Position numbers and translations under genes: made by a program | The notes under the pieces: model-generated | The model's database searches: none | Seen by the model: the letters and a program-made list of their open reading frames with translations, nothing else | What the model was told of the DNA's origin: nothing | NCBI RefSeq assembly: GCF_000172075.1 | Contig: NZ_ABIC01000045.1 | Coordinates: 1-33,271, forward strand | Origin: Shewanella benthica KT99 | GTDB taxonomy: Bacteria > Pseudomonadota > Gammaproteobacteria > Enterobacterales > Shewanellaceae | Direction: 5' to 3' | DNA: 33,271 nucleotides | Shown: positions 26,062-33,271 of the stretch, piece by piece | Layout of the letters: every line of letters starts with the position of its first letter | Numbering within the stretch: position 1 is the first letter of the stretch

Positions 26062-29000
26062 ATGGATAGACGTAAATTTTTAACCCAAGCGGGTGTTGTT
26101 TCTGTCGCTGCAGCTACTGTGGGTTGTGGTGAAAAAACTCAAGAATCTCACGCTGTGCGCAGCGAAGATGTATCCCGTTTCGGTCACCCAATTCCTCCAG
26201 AGTGTCTACAGAGTGCTGATGGTCAATGGAGTAAAACTCCTGGAATAAGAACGGCATATTCCCGCTGCTTCAGCTGTTACAACATCTGTGGTCTGCGGGT
26301 TCGTATCGATGAAGCCAGTGACAAGGTTTTGAAAGTCGGGGGTAACCCCTATTGCGAGAACAACTCGGGCTCGCCACTGCCAATCGATACCCCGGTTAAG
26401 CAGAGTTACATCGAGTTGACGGGAGACGCCGGACTAGTCAATCGTGCCACGACCTGTGCCAAGGGCGCAAGTTGTGCCGATTCGGTCGATGACGAGCGTC
26501 GCGTCACCCAGGTGCTTAAGCGCGCGGGCAAACGCGGCGAAGGCAAGTGGGTCACCATCAGCTACGAGCAGGCTCTGTCAGAGATCGTCAACGGTGGTGA
26601 TCTGTTTGGTGAGGGCCATGTGGAAGGGCTAAGGGCGGTACGCCAGCTCGATAAGCAAGTTAAACCTGGATTTCCTGAATTTGGCTCCGCAGCCAACCAT
26701 CTGTTTGCTACATTTTGCGCCGAAGATACCCTGCGCGGCAGCTTCTACGCCCGCTTCATGCAGCAAGCCTGGGGCACCAGTAATCTGGGGACTAAGCATG
26801 CCTATTGTGGCGCGGCGCAAGTGACAGGTTACAGCCTAGGCATGGCGTCAGGCTTCGAGGAGTGGCTCAACGATGTCGACTGGGAAAATGTCGAATATGG
26901 CTTGTTTATGGGCACCAGCCCAGGCTCATCGGGTAACAGTCTCAACCGGGCTGGACGTGGTCTTGCCGACAGCCGAGTCGATAGAAAATTCAAGTATGTG
27001 TGTGTCGATCCACTATTGCGTACCACAGTCGCAGCGGACACCAATGCCAAGTGGTTAGCGGTTAAACCGGGCCAGGATGCGGCATTCTCCTTCGGTGTCA
27101 TTCGCACCATGCTCGAGGAGGGCTGGTTCAACAAGGTCCATCTTGAAGGAGCGAGCGAGAAGGCGGCGAAGGCGGCGGGTGAGCTTAACTATACCAATGC
27201 CGGTCACCTTGTAGTGATGGATCCTAAGCATGCTAATTATCGCGGGTTTGCTAAGGCGGCCGATTTCGGTCTCGGTGGCGATGAAGCCTTGATTATCAAG
27301 TCGGCTAGCCAAAGTTTAGTGTCTGCCGAGAAGGGTGATAAGGCTGAGCTGTTTGTCAGTAAAATGTTTAAAGATAACAAGGGCCGTAAGGTTAAGCTGG
27401 TTTCTTCCCTGTCTCTACTTCGAGAGGAAGCCCAACGTACCAGCATGAAGGTCTATGCCGAGCAATCGGGCATCGGCATCGAAGATATGCGACAGGTGGC
27501 GAAAGATTTAGGTCATTATGGGCGTAAGGCCTGTATCGCGGGTAACGGCGGCACTAACTCTTCCGATGGTTTCGTGATGGGTTGGATCTGGGCAACACTC
27601 AACACCTTAGTCGGCTCCCATGACGCCAAAGGCGGGGCGATATACGGTAATGGCCCCATAGGTGGCATGGAAGGACGCTACGATCTGGCCAATATCGACG
27701 ATGGTGTCAGTTTAGATGGCGTAGTCAATGCTTGTCGTGATGGCGCCTACGAGTCTTCGACCGAGTATAAGCAGAAGTTGGCTAAGGGGCAAAACCCATA
27801 TCCTGCGAGCACGCCATGGCATGAGGCTCTTCCTGCCATGAATGCGGCCGAGCAGTGGACCAGTCATGCCAACGCCGACCCATATCGGGCCAAGGTGTTG
27901 TTCAACTGGCGCAACAACTTCCTCTACAGTGCGGCATCGATCAGTCAGGAAGTCGTGGCGAGTATCGCCGATCCTAAGCGACTGCCGTTAATTGTCGGTA
28001 TCGATTGCCACATGAATGAAACTAACCGCTATGCGGACTACTTCATCCCCGATCGTTCCATGCTGGAGGAGTATGCGGCGGATCGTATGTGGGGATCCCA
28101 TATGTTGGGTGTCGTCGCTGCGGCGCCATTGGTCACGCCGAGAACGGTTAAAAACGAACGTGGTCAACACGTGTGCATGGAGCAGTTACTGATTGATATC
28201 GCCTTAGAGATGAAGCTACCAGGCTTCGGTAAAGGTGCTATCGCCCACGCAGATGGTCATCGGGCTGACTTGCTATGTTTCGAAGATTGGCATGCAAAAT
28301 ATCTGGCTAACGTGGCGGCTCAGTGCGAAGGCTTACCTAAGGTGACGGCCGAGGACAGAGAGTGGGCCGGGCTGGATTATGCGATGAAACCGCTGACCCC
28401 GAGACTGACTCCAGCTGAAACGAGTCAGGTAGAGTCTTTACTGTCTCGAGGCGGCTACTATGTGGCGGATGATCGTTATGACGGTGAGTTTATCAAGGGG
28501 GCGGGCGCCAAGTGTCTGCAGATCTATCATGAAGCCGTGACACACCTGCGTCATGCTTATTCTGGAGAGCGTTATCCTGGCACTATCACCTATCAGGAGC
28601 ATAAGTTCTGGAATGGAGACACCTGGGAGAGTCATTGGCCTAAGTCAGAGTATCCTCTGTTGTTCTCAAGCTACAAGGCCACGGTACGTTCTAATTATGC
28701 GGTAGCTTATAAGCGTATCGCCGAAATCAGTCCGACTAACTTTGTTTACATGAACCAGGATACCGCCAGCGAGCAGGGCTTGAGCGACGGCGATAGTGTC
28801 AAGCTTATCACTGCCAACGGCAAGCCTGCCGTTGGGCTGCTGCAGACCGATTCAGGGGTTGCCAAAGGAGCCGTATGTGTGTCCCACGGGTTTGGTCACA
28901 CCCAAGGTTTTGGTGGTGATGACAGGATTATCAATGGTCAAAAACTGGCGGGCTTAAAAGAGCGTGCTGGTGGGGTGGCTATTAACCAGATGATCCCGTC

Positions 29001-29097
29001 GGATCCAACCCGTAACGCCAAGGCTAGTATGCTCAACGACTACTGGACCGGAGCTAACTGCCGTCATGGGGTGCCTGTACGGGTAGAGAAAGTGTAA
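26062..29097 (+). CDS. ttrA: Tetrathionate-reductase-like molybdoenzyme, catalytic subunit
   Basis: About 1011 residues, near the roughly 1020 of Salmonella TtrA. The N-terminus has a Tat signal (MDRRKFLTQAGVVSVAAA) followed by Cys at a position where Tat lipoproteins can be modified. The [4Fe-4S] site is CFSCYNIC plus TTCAKG. The likely Mo ligand is the Cys in GTKHAYCGAAQVTGYS. The C-terminal molybdopterin-binding domain ends GANCRHGVPVRVEKV. Start choice: a TTG at 26056 opens the frame earlier, but AGGAG at 26051-26055 is correctly spaced for the ATG at 26062. The family reduces tetrathionate to thiosulfate; arsenate- or other sulfur-compound reductases are relatives, so the substrate is probable, not proven. 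No ttrC follows. Its last 94 bases are the first part of a tandem array. Confidence 0.82.
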   Translation: MDRRKFLTQAGVVSVAAATVGCGEKTQESHAVRSEDVSRFGHPIPPECLQSADGQWSKTPGIRTAYSRCFSCYNICGLRVRIDEASDKVLKVGGNPYCENNSGSPLPIDTPVKQSYIELTGDAGLVNRATTCAKGASCADSVDDERRVTQVLKRAGKRGEGKWVTISYEQALSEIVNGGDLFGEGHVEGLRAVRQLDKQVKPGFPEFGSAANHLFATFCAEDTLRGSFYARFMQQAWGTSNLGTKHAYCGAAQVTGYSLGMASGFEEWLNDVDWENVEYGLFMGTSPGSSGNSLNRAGRGLADSRVDRKFKYVCVDPLLRTTVAADTNAKWLAVKPGQDAAFSFGVIRTMLEEGWFNKVHLEGASEKAAKAAGELNYTNAGHLVVMDPKHANYRGFAKAADFGLGGDEALIIKSASQSLVSAEKGDKAELFVSKMFKDNKGRKVKLVSSLSLLREEAQRTSMKVYAEQSGIGIEDMRQVAKDLGHYGRKACIAGNGGTNSSDGFVMGWIWATLNTLVGSHDAKGGAIYGNGPIGGMEGRYDLANIDDGVSLDGVVNACRDGAYESSTEYKQKLAKGQNPYPASTPWHEALPAMNAAEQWTSHANADPYRAKVLFNWRNNFLYSAASISQEVVASIADPKRLPLIVGIDCHMNETNRYADYFIPDRSMLEEYAADRMWGSHMLGVVAAAPLVTPRTVKNERGQHVCMEQLLIDIALEMKLPGFGKGAIAHADGHRADLLCFEDWHAKYLANVAAQCEGLPKVTAEDREWAGLDYAMKPLTPRLTPAETSQVESLLSRGGYYVADDRYDGEFIKGAGAKCLQIYHEAVTHLRHAYSGERYPGTITYQEHKFWNGDTWESHWPKSEYPLLFSSYKATVRSNYAVAYKRIAEISPTNFVYMNQDTASEQGLSDGDSVKLITANGKPAVGLLQTDSGVAKGAVCVSHGFGHTQGFGGDDRIINGQKLAGLKERAGGVAINQMIPSDPTRNAKASMLNDYWTGANCRHGVPVRVEKV

Positions 29098-29674
29098 ACG
29101 GTAATAGCTCAACCGTCCCCTCAGCTTTGTCTGTTGAGGGGGCTAAGTCGATAAGGTTATTCGGGAGGCGATGAAACAGATGATTTCAGTTTCAGGTTCC
29201 AACCCGTAACGCCAAGGCTAGTATGCTCAACGACTACTGGACCGGAGCTAACTGCCGTCATGGGGTGCCTGTACGGGTAGAGAAAGTGTAAACGGTAATA
29301 GCTCAACCGTCCCCTCAGCTTTGTCTGTTGAGGGGGCTAAGTCGATAAGGTTATTCGGGAGGCGATGAAACAGATGATTTCAGTTTCAGGTTCCAACCCG
29401 TAACGCCAAGGCTAGTATGCTCAACGACTACTGGACCGGAGCTAACTGCCGTCATGGGGTGCCTGTACGGGTAGAGAAAGTGTAAACGGTAATAGCTCAA
29501 CCGTCCCCTCAGCTTTGTCTGTTGAGGGGGCTAAGTCGATAAGGTTATTCGGGAGGCGATGAAACAGATGATTTCAGTTTCAGGTTCCAACCCGTAACGC
29601 CAAGGCTAGTATGCTCAACGACTACTGGACCGGAGCTAACTGCCGTCATGGGGTGCCTGTACGGGTAGAGAAAG
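29004..29674 (+). repeat. 194-bp tandem array of the ttrA 3' end and terminator
   Basis: Units start at 29004, 29198, 29392 and 29586, an exact period of 194 bp. Three units are complete and, by eye, identical; the fourth stops after 89 bp at 29674, where AAAGTG becomes AAAGCG. Each unit holds the last 30 codons of ttrA with its stop, a terminator hairpin, and a spacer with GGGAGGCGATGAAACAG. Only the first is part of the translated gene. Identity of the units points to recent amplification or ongoing exchange. Confidence 0.95.
29117..29141 (+). terminator. Terminator hairpin of ttrA, repeated twice more
   Basis: CCCCTCA pairs with TGAGGGG 20 bp after the ttrA stop, with identical copies at 29311-29335 and 29505-29529 because it lies in the tandem unit. 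There is no strong U-tract (GGCTAAG follows), so three weak terminators act in series. Confidence 0.6.
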
Positions 29675-29696
29675 CGTAACGATAGATGAGAAATCG

Positions 29697-29724
29697 TCCC
29701 CCTCTGAGCGGTCAGTGAGGGGGA
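29697..29724 (+). terminator. Terminator hairpin after the partial fourth unit
   Basis: TCCCCCTC pairs with GAGGGGGA, followed by TTCATT. It holds the same place relative to the ttrA tail as the hairpins in units 1-3 but differs in sequence, which marks the end of the array. Confidence 0.6.
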
Positions 29725-30142
29725 TTCATTACAGATAGTCATACTCAAATTTATAGCTAGTTTAGTGTTAATCATTATCGACATGCTCTATGCAGGTTTA
29801 CCTGCATAGAGGCAAAGGCTTTGAAGGGGCGCAAAATGGATAGTGCCGCTAAAGGTTGTTAACAAGTATTCCAAGTTCATCTAACCACACCTAACCACAT
29901 CACCATATTTGGTTCCCTCTATTACGGTTTGTTGTAGAGGGTCTTTTTTTCAATAACATCACACTCTGCGCTAATCTCTGGCCAATCAGCTTTTTCTGAG
30001 CCGCCTTGAACCCGGCTGTCGGTTAAGATTTTGAGTTGCAGCTCCTTTTATGTCGTTAAATGGTTTTCAGTTTAAATTTATTTCTCTGTGCTAGTCTCGT
30101 TGCCTTGTGAATAGACGGATAGACAAATTGATGGAGATAATA
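29725..30142 (+). other. Structured non-coding region; possible leader or small RNA
   Basis: About 420 bp without a gene. A perfect 12-bp hairpin (CTCTATGCAGGT/ACCTGCATAGAG, two-base loop, 29786-29811) is followed by GGCAAAGGC, GCGCAAAA and GCCGCTAAAGG, then a strong terminator at 29915. This order could be a small RNA gene or an attenuated leader for the secreted protein at 30143. Confidence 0.4.
29915..29949 (+). terminator. Strong intrinsic terminator
   Basis: CCCTCTA pairs with TAGAGGG and is followed by TCTTTTTTT. It lies about 840 bp past the ttrA stop and 190 bp before the next gene, so it must end a short transcript from this gap or stop read-through from ttrA. Confidence 0.85.
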
Positions 30143-30730
30143 ATGAAAACAACAAAATACTCACAGCTTGCACTCTTGCTCACTACGATCTCATTGATTG
30201 CCTTGCCAGCTCTGGCCACTACATCTGAACAGGATGCCTTCTTCGACAGTATCGCCGCCCACTGTGGTAAAGCATTCGAAGGAACTGTGACAGCCGGAAA
30301 CTCTGCCGACTCTGCATTTAGCGGAAAGAAACTTATCATGCATGTGCGTGAGTGTACCGACACGGAACTAAAGGTGTCGTTTCATGTGGGTGATGACCAT
30401 TCCCGTACCTGGGTAATAACTAAAACCCAATATGGCTTACATTTAGCCCACGATCATCGCCATAAAGATGGCAGTGAAGACAAGGTGACCATGTATGGCG
30501 GCATGACAGCGAACATGGGCAGTGCTGAGCAGCAATCTTTTCCCGTCGATGCATATTCAATCAATAATTTCAGAGAAAATGGTTTAGATGTTTCTATTAC
30601 CAATGTGTGGCACATGTATATCGAGCCAGAAGAGTTTACTTACCGCCTGACCCGTGAAGAGCGTGACTTTAGAGTGGATTTCGATCTGACTAAGCCGGTA
30701 GCACTACCACCGGCTCCTTGGGGGACATAA
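30143..30730 (+). CDS. Small secreted protein, function unknown
   Basis: 195 residues with a clear Sec signal peptide (YSQLALLLTTISLIALPALA) and a mature domain with two Cys (AAHCGKAF, VRECTD), probably one disulfide, and a histidine-rich stretch (LHLAHDHRHKDGS). The C-terminal part is beta-rich (VDAYSINNF, VWHMYIEPEEFTYRLTREER). The start at 30143 is chosen because GGAGATAATA precedes it and the signal peptide begins there; an upstream in-frame Met at 30107 would bury the signal. I do not recognise the family. Its gene is followed by a hairpin and stands alone. Confidence 0.75.
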   Translation: MKTTKYSQLALLLTTISLIALPALATTSEQDAFFDSIAAHCGKAFEGTVTAGNSADSAFSGKKLIMHVRECTDTELKVSFHVGDDHSRTWVITKTQYGLHLAHDHRHKDGSEDKVTMYGGMTANMGSAEQQSFPVDAYSINNFRENGLDVSITNVWHMYIEPEEFTYRLTREERDFRVDFDLTKPVALPPAPWGT

Positions 30731-30736
30731 GTAGTT

Positions 30737-30754
30737 AGCCTTCGAATGAAGGCT
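30737..30754 (+). terminator. Hairpin after the secreted-protein gene
   Basis: AGCCTTC pairs perfectly with GAAGGCT around GAAT, seven bases after the stop codon, with ATTTTCTG a little downstream. Confidence 0.6.
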
Positions 30755-30786
30755 GATCACATTTTCTGATTTAGCTTCTGGCTGAG

Positions 30787-32118
30787 TTGGTTCTGCATTG
30801 CGTTCAGGTCGAAGTGTTTCAAATAATGGATGATGGACTCAAAATGTCGGGTCACGGCACTATTAAGGTTAACAATGTCGGGACAATCTACATGGAGTTC
30901 ATTTGCACCACCAGTGAGAATGTACCTCGTGCGTTGTTTAGTGAAATACTACCTAAAGACCCGTTAAATGAAGATCACAAGTTGTATCTCCGTGCTCAAA
31001 CAATAAGCGGTGACGTGTATGTGTCTGACGGTTTCTCTATCCAAATCAATATGAACTCATCGTACCCACCAGTCCATCACTACATCATCTTATCGTCGAT
31101 TAATTGCTGTTCTACCGCTGAGCCGCATCAATCAAAAGAAGGTAATTACCTTTACTTTGAATTTGCAGAACATTTCAACATCCCTGCTAACAAGTCTAAT
31201 TCAGTGGTTTCTAGCCTTGGTGATGAGTCACACAGCCGGAATCAGACAGTACTGGAAATGGATGGTTATTCAATATCTATGGTCAAAAAGCTAGACTACA
31301 CAGAAGTGCGTGTAACGGGATGCTTTGACCCTGAAGAACTCTTGCAATGTTTGAAGTTCTATATTGGGTTTTCTAGCGCATCTATGCCTCAGTTTGTTTA
31401 TATACTGAAGCGCATGGGTGAAGGCAAACAAGAGATTATTTCCAGTATAGCTAACAATCAAAAGTGCCAGCGGTCATCTAGCCCAATGGTCGAAAATTTT
31501 GCTGATAAAAAGTACAGAGACTCTGTTTACCACTACAAGTTATTAGACAATATAATCAGTCTGCGCAAGAAGAACACTAGGCAATTTGAGAGTATGTATT
31601 CTCAATGGGAGAGGGTGTGGTACTCATTCCAATCAAAGAATAGCATTATGATTCTAACCCTATCGGTCGCTATTGAAGGGCTGTTAAATGATATATATAT
31701 CCCTGCTATCAAGGTAAAACAAAATAACTTAGAGTTGGAAGCTGAGATAAAGAAGGTCAAGCAACAGATTAAAACGCTTGAGCTAACCGATGACCAACGC
31801 AGTCGGATTCTGGGTAGCGTGAGTTACTGGAAGAATATTACAGCAGCTAAAGCTCTAGATTACTTGATTGAACAGGGTGTAATAACAAGTGCAGATAAGA
31901 AGTTGTGGCAAGAGCTTCGCAATGAAAGTGCTCACCCTAAGGTCCGAGAAGATAATTTGGCTAAAGAAATACTTGAACGTGAGAAAGTATCATCCTGCTT
32001 AAACTTATTCCACAAGATCGTGTTGAATACACTGGCGTTTTCTGGGCCTATTAGGGTCTTACAAGCAGGTAAAGAGCCTGCTTGTGCAGAGTTGCTCCAT
32101 ACCGAAATCTTAAATTGA
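30787..32118 (+). CDS. HEPN-domain protein, possible ApeA-like single-gene defence system
   Basis: Up to 443 residues. The N-terminal 220 residues are beta-rich (GHGTIKVNNVGTIYMEF, KLYLRAQTISGDVYVSDGF). The C-terminal half is helical: WERVWYSFQSKN, LTLSVAIEGLLNDIYIP, a coiled stretch near 315-335, then LRNESAHPKVRED. RNESAH (R378 to H383) is the RX4H motif of HEPN RNases. A beta-rich N-terminal domain with a C-terminal HEPN domain is the plan of ApeA, a one-gene abortive-infection protein; this assignment is by layout and motif, not by alignment. The TTG at 30787 has no ribosome site; GTG at 30814 (CAGG upstream) or ATG at 30826 are likelier starts. The gene appears more AT-rich than its neighbours, stands alone and may be acquired. 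Confidence 0.6.
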   Translation: MVLHCVQVEVFQIMDDGLKMSGHGTIKVNNVGTIYMEFICTTSENVPRALFSEILPKDPLNEDHKLYLRAQTISGDVYVSDGFSIQINMNSSYPPVHHYIILSSINCCSTAEPHQSKEGNYLYFEFAEHFNIPANKSNSVVSSLGDESHSRNQTVLEMDGYSISMVKKLDYTEVRVTGCFDPEELLQCLKFYIGFSSASMPQFVYILKRMGEGKQEIISSIANNQKCQRSSSPMVENFADKKYRDSVYHYKLLDNIISLRKKNTRQFESMYSQWERVWYSFQSKNSIMILTLSVAIEGLLNDIYIPAIKVKQNNLELEAEIKKVKQQIKTLELTDDQRSRILGSVSYWKNITAAKALDYLIEQGVITSADKKLWQELRNESAHPKVREDNLAKEILEREKVSSCLNLFHKIVLNTLAFSGPIRVLQAGKEPACAELLHTEILN

Positions 32119-32660
32119 TGTGCACTGATTAACTTGCTTTGTCAAATTGTTGAATGGATTCCTGAGCCTCAATGCTAGGTATTATACTGTGTTGAATTCA
32201 CTAGTAACGGGCAAGGTCTGCCATCCTAATGGGTAGGACAAACCTAGCTCTAATTATCCAAAGTGTTTCAGCCGTGTAGCTAAAGATAAAGGGGTCGGAG
32301 AGAAATTGAGATACTTTTTCTCATCTAAGTCACTCGCGATAGACCAGATGCTCTAACGTGTTTTTGTCCAGAAGTGAGTTACGAACCGTAAACTCCAATC
32401 GAAGAAATGAATAATCAGGTGTGAACGCGGCTGTGACCTTCGACAGCAAGGACGCTGTCGCAGAGGCTATAGGGACACTTTCCGTCAATAGAGAGGGCGC
32501 CGTGTCGCAGAACCTTCTCAAAATAAAGAGTGCACATCCCTCGCCGGGCAGGCGGTAGATAACAGCTAAGTCATGGCATCCAGCAAACCAACCAAACACC
32601 AAAACTGCTAAATGAACCCAACCAAAGATATTTGAAACTTGTTATCCGACAACAAGTAAT
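32119..32660. other. Intergenic region with repeat-like hairpins
   Basis: No gene is supported. A hairpin CGACAGC/GCTGTCG lies at 32441-32460 and AAAGGGGTCGGAGAGAAATTG at about 32288 resembles sequences near REP-associated transposase genes. A 90-codon minus frame (32330-32602) is open but has no ribosome site or recognisable domain, and probably reflects an intergenic repeat. Confidence 0.35.
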
Positions 32661-32692
32661 GAAGGTCCTAGTTTCTAGGAACTAGAACCTTC
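32661..32692. terminator. Hairpin downstream of the SYLF gene
   Basis: GAAGGTCCTAG pairs with CTAGAACCTTC (one G-U pair) around a ten-base loop, six bases past the end of the minus-strand SYLF gene. A smaller hairpin, CTTGTT/AACAAG, lies just beyond. Confidence 0.55.
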
Positions 32693-32697
32693 TCGAT

Positions 32698-33271
32698 CTA
32701 TTTCTCTTCGAAGGTAAATGACTGTCCGGCTAATGCCGCTTCAAACATCAAGCCACCCTTAGCTAAGGTATAAACTGCCATGCCATTGATGTAAGAGGCT
32801 TTAGCAGCAGACTTACCGGCACTGCTGGAGTTCCCCGTTGTGCCCGCCTGAGCGTTAACACCGATATTGATGGCTACTGCCGATGCTTGAGCGCTAAATT
32901 CGAAGCTGCCGCTGGTAAATTCATTATAAGATTTGGCATCTTTGAAGAAGATGATCTCGCTATAGGCTTGACCGCCAATCTGGAATCCAATGGATATCTG
33001 AGTCAGGCTGGTATCACCTGTGTAGGCGTGGCTTTTAAACACTCGCCCCTTACCGTATGCAGCTCCGATGCCGAATCCACCTTTGCCCACGGTAGGGAAA
33101 ATGGCGTAACCGTAGGCGTTATCGAAAAACTTATGGGTATCGTTAGCCTGCTTGAAATTGGCGATTGTCTCGGTATAGCTTTCATCGGCTAAGGCGACTT
33201 GAGACATGAGCAAACTGGCGACAAGGGCGCATGAAGTGGCCATGATAGAAATGAATTTTTCATTTGGACTC
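32698..33271 (-). CDS. SYLF (Ysc84-like) lipid-binding-type protein, 5' end possibly outside the window
   Basis: The chain has a signal-like N-terminus (ALVASLLMSQVALA), then YGYAIFPTVGKGGFGIGAAYG, the start of the SYLF/DUF500 domain, and GFQIGGQAYSEIIFF, its conserved glycine-rich core. A Ser/Gly-rich insert (TGNSSSAGKSAAKAS) interrupts the C-terminal part before AVYTLAKGGLMFEAALAGQ. Eukaryotic SYLF proteins bind phosphoinositides; bacterial exported members have no settled role. An ATG at 33243 gives 181 residues, but the frame stays open to the window edge (FISIMATSC), so the true start may lie outside and the gene may be partial here. Confidence 0.75.
   Translation of the reverse strand, partial: SPNEKFISIMATSCALVASLLMSQVALADESYTETIANFKQANDTHKFFDNAYGYAIFPTVGKGGFGIGAAYGKGRVFKSHAYTGDTSLTQISIGFQIGGQAYSEIIFFKDAKSYNEFTSGSFEFSAQASAVAINIGVNAQAGTTGNSSSAGKSAAKASYINGMAVYTLAKGGLMFEAALAGQSFTFEEK

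Noticed and set aside
29180..29209. Mini-ORF in each 194-bp unit (MKQMISVSGSNP) with GGGAGG upstream
   Set aside because: Only 12 codons, the ribosome site is too close to the first ATG, and it crosses the repeat junction by chance; no support for a peptide.
29004..29674. Regular repeats as a CRISPR array
   Set aside because: Units are 194 bp, directly adjoining and identical throughout, without unique spacers, and they contain gene and terminator sequence.
29545..29784. 79-codon minus-strand ORF
   Set aside because: Antisense to the last repeat units and terminators; open only because of the repeated sequence.
29786..29870. c-di-GMP-I (GEMM) riboswitch
   Set aside because: Only short pieces resemble the consensus; the paired arms, the GAAA-loop helix and the closing GGTTNCC segment are not found. 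Kept only as an unexplained structured region.
32285..32310. REP-associated transposase remnant
   Set aside because: A short stretch resembles sequences seen near such genes, but no transposase coding sequence or paired REP hairpins are present.
32330..32602. 90-codon minus-strand ORF
   Set aside because: No ribosome site, no recognisable domain, and it lies over hairpin-rich repeat-like DNA.
1..33271. tRNA or rRNA genes
   Set aside because: I found no cloverleaf with the conserved T-loop and no 5S/16S/23S motifs on either strand; the terminators at the start could follow such genes outside the window, but that is not visible.

Overview
The window looks like a chromosomal segment of a marine gammaproteobacterium, most likely Shewanella or a close relative. 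This is inferred from the gene content (two periplasmic molybdoenzyme operons, a TtrBA pair, a TorD chaperone, S8 proteases with PPC-type tails, YgiQ, a ThrE-type exporter) and from dispersed intergenic repeats. No species can be named from the sequence alone.

Layout. Positions 1-1915 are a gene-poor, repeat-rich zone: two related repeat copies with terminator-like ends flank an internally deleted IS630-family element. Positions 1916-4913 (minus) hold manB and manC, the last two steps to GDP-mannose for surface polysaccharide. Positions 5335-10031 are a decayed peptidase patch: a three-frame S8 protease and, divergent to it, a hybrid ORF joining an S8 propeptide to a beta-propeller tail. Next come an Omp85-like outer-membrane protein, a ThrE-type exporter (both minus) and ygiQ (plus). 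Positions 15780-17760 are another decayed patch: a MITE, a LysR remnant and a dead chemoreceptor.

The functional centre is 17860-29097. On the minus strand a LysR regulator is followed by an operon of DMSO-reductase-family catalytic subunit, 4Fe-4S subunit, TorD-like chaperone and formate-dehydrogenase-gamma-type cytochrome b, with a porin just downstream. On the plus strand, divergent from the LysR gene across about 580 bp of very AT-rich DNA, lie ttrB and ttrA (tetrathionate-reductase-like) without the NrfD-like membrane subunit ttrC or the ttrRS sensor pair. The first operon's cytochrome b would be the only quinol-linked subunit nearby. Together these suggest a locus for anaerobic respiration with sulfur-oxyanion or S-/N-oxide type acceptors.

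The last 4 kb hold the most unusual items: a 194-bp tandem array made from the 3' end of ttrA plus its terminator (three full units and a partial fourth), a structured non-coding stretch ending in a strong terminator, a small secreted protein, a lone HEPN-domain protein that could be a one-gene defence system, and a SYLF-domain protein cut by the window edge.

The observation I rate most highly is that the ends of the 267-bp MITE at 15860-16126 match the two ends of the broken IS630 element at 326-1129, including a TGGTCAT block and a TATGATC block at the same distance from the tips. This links the MITE to that transposase family.
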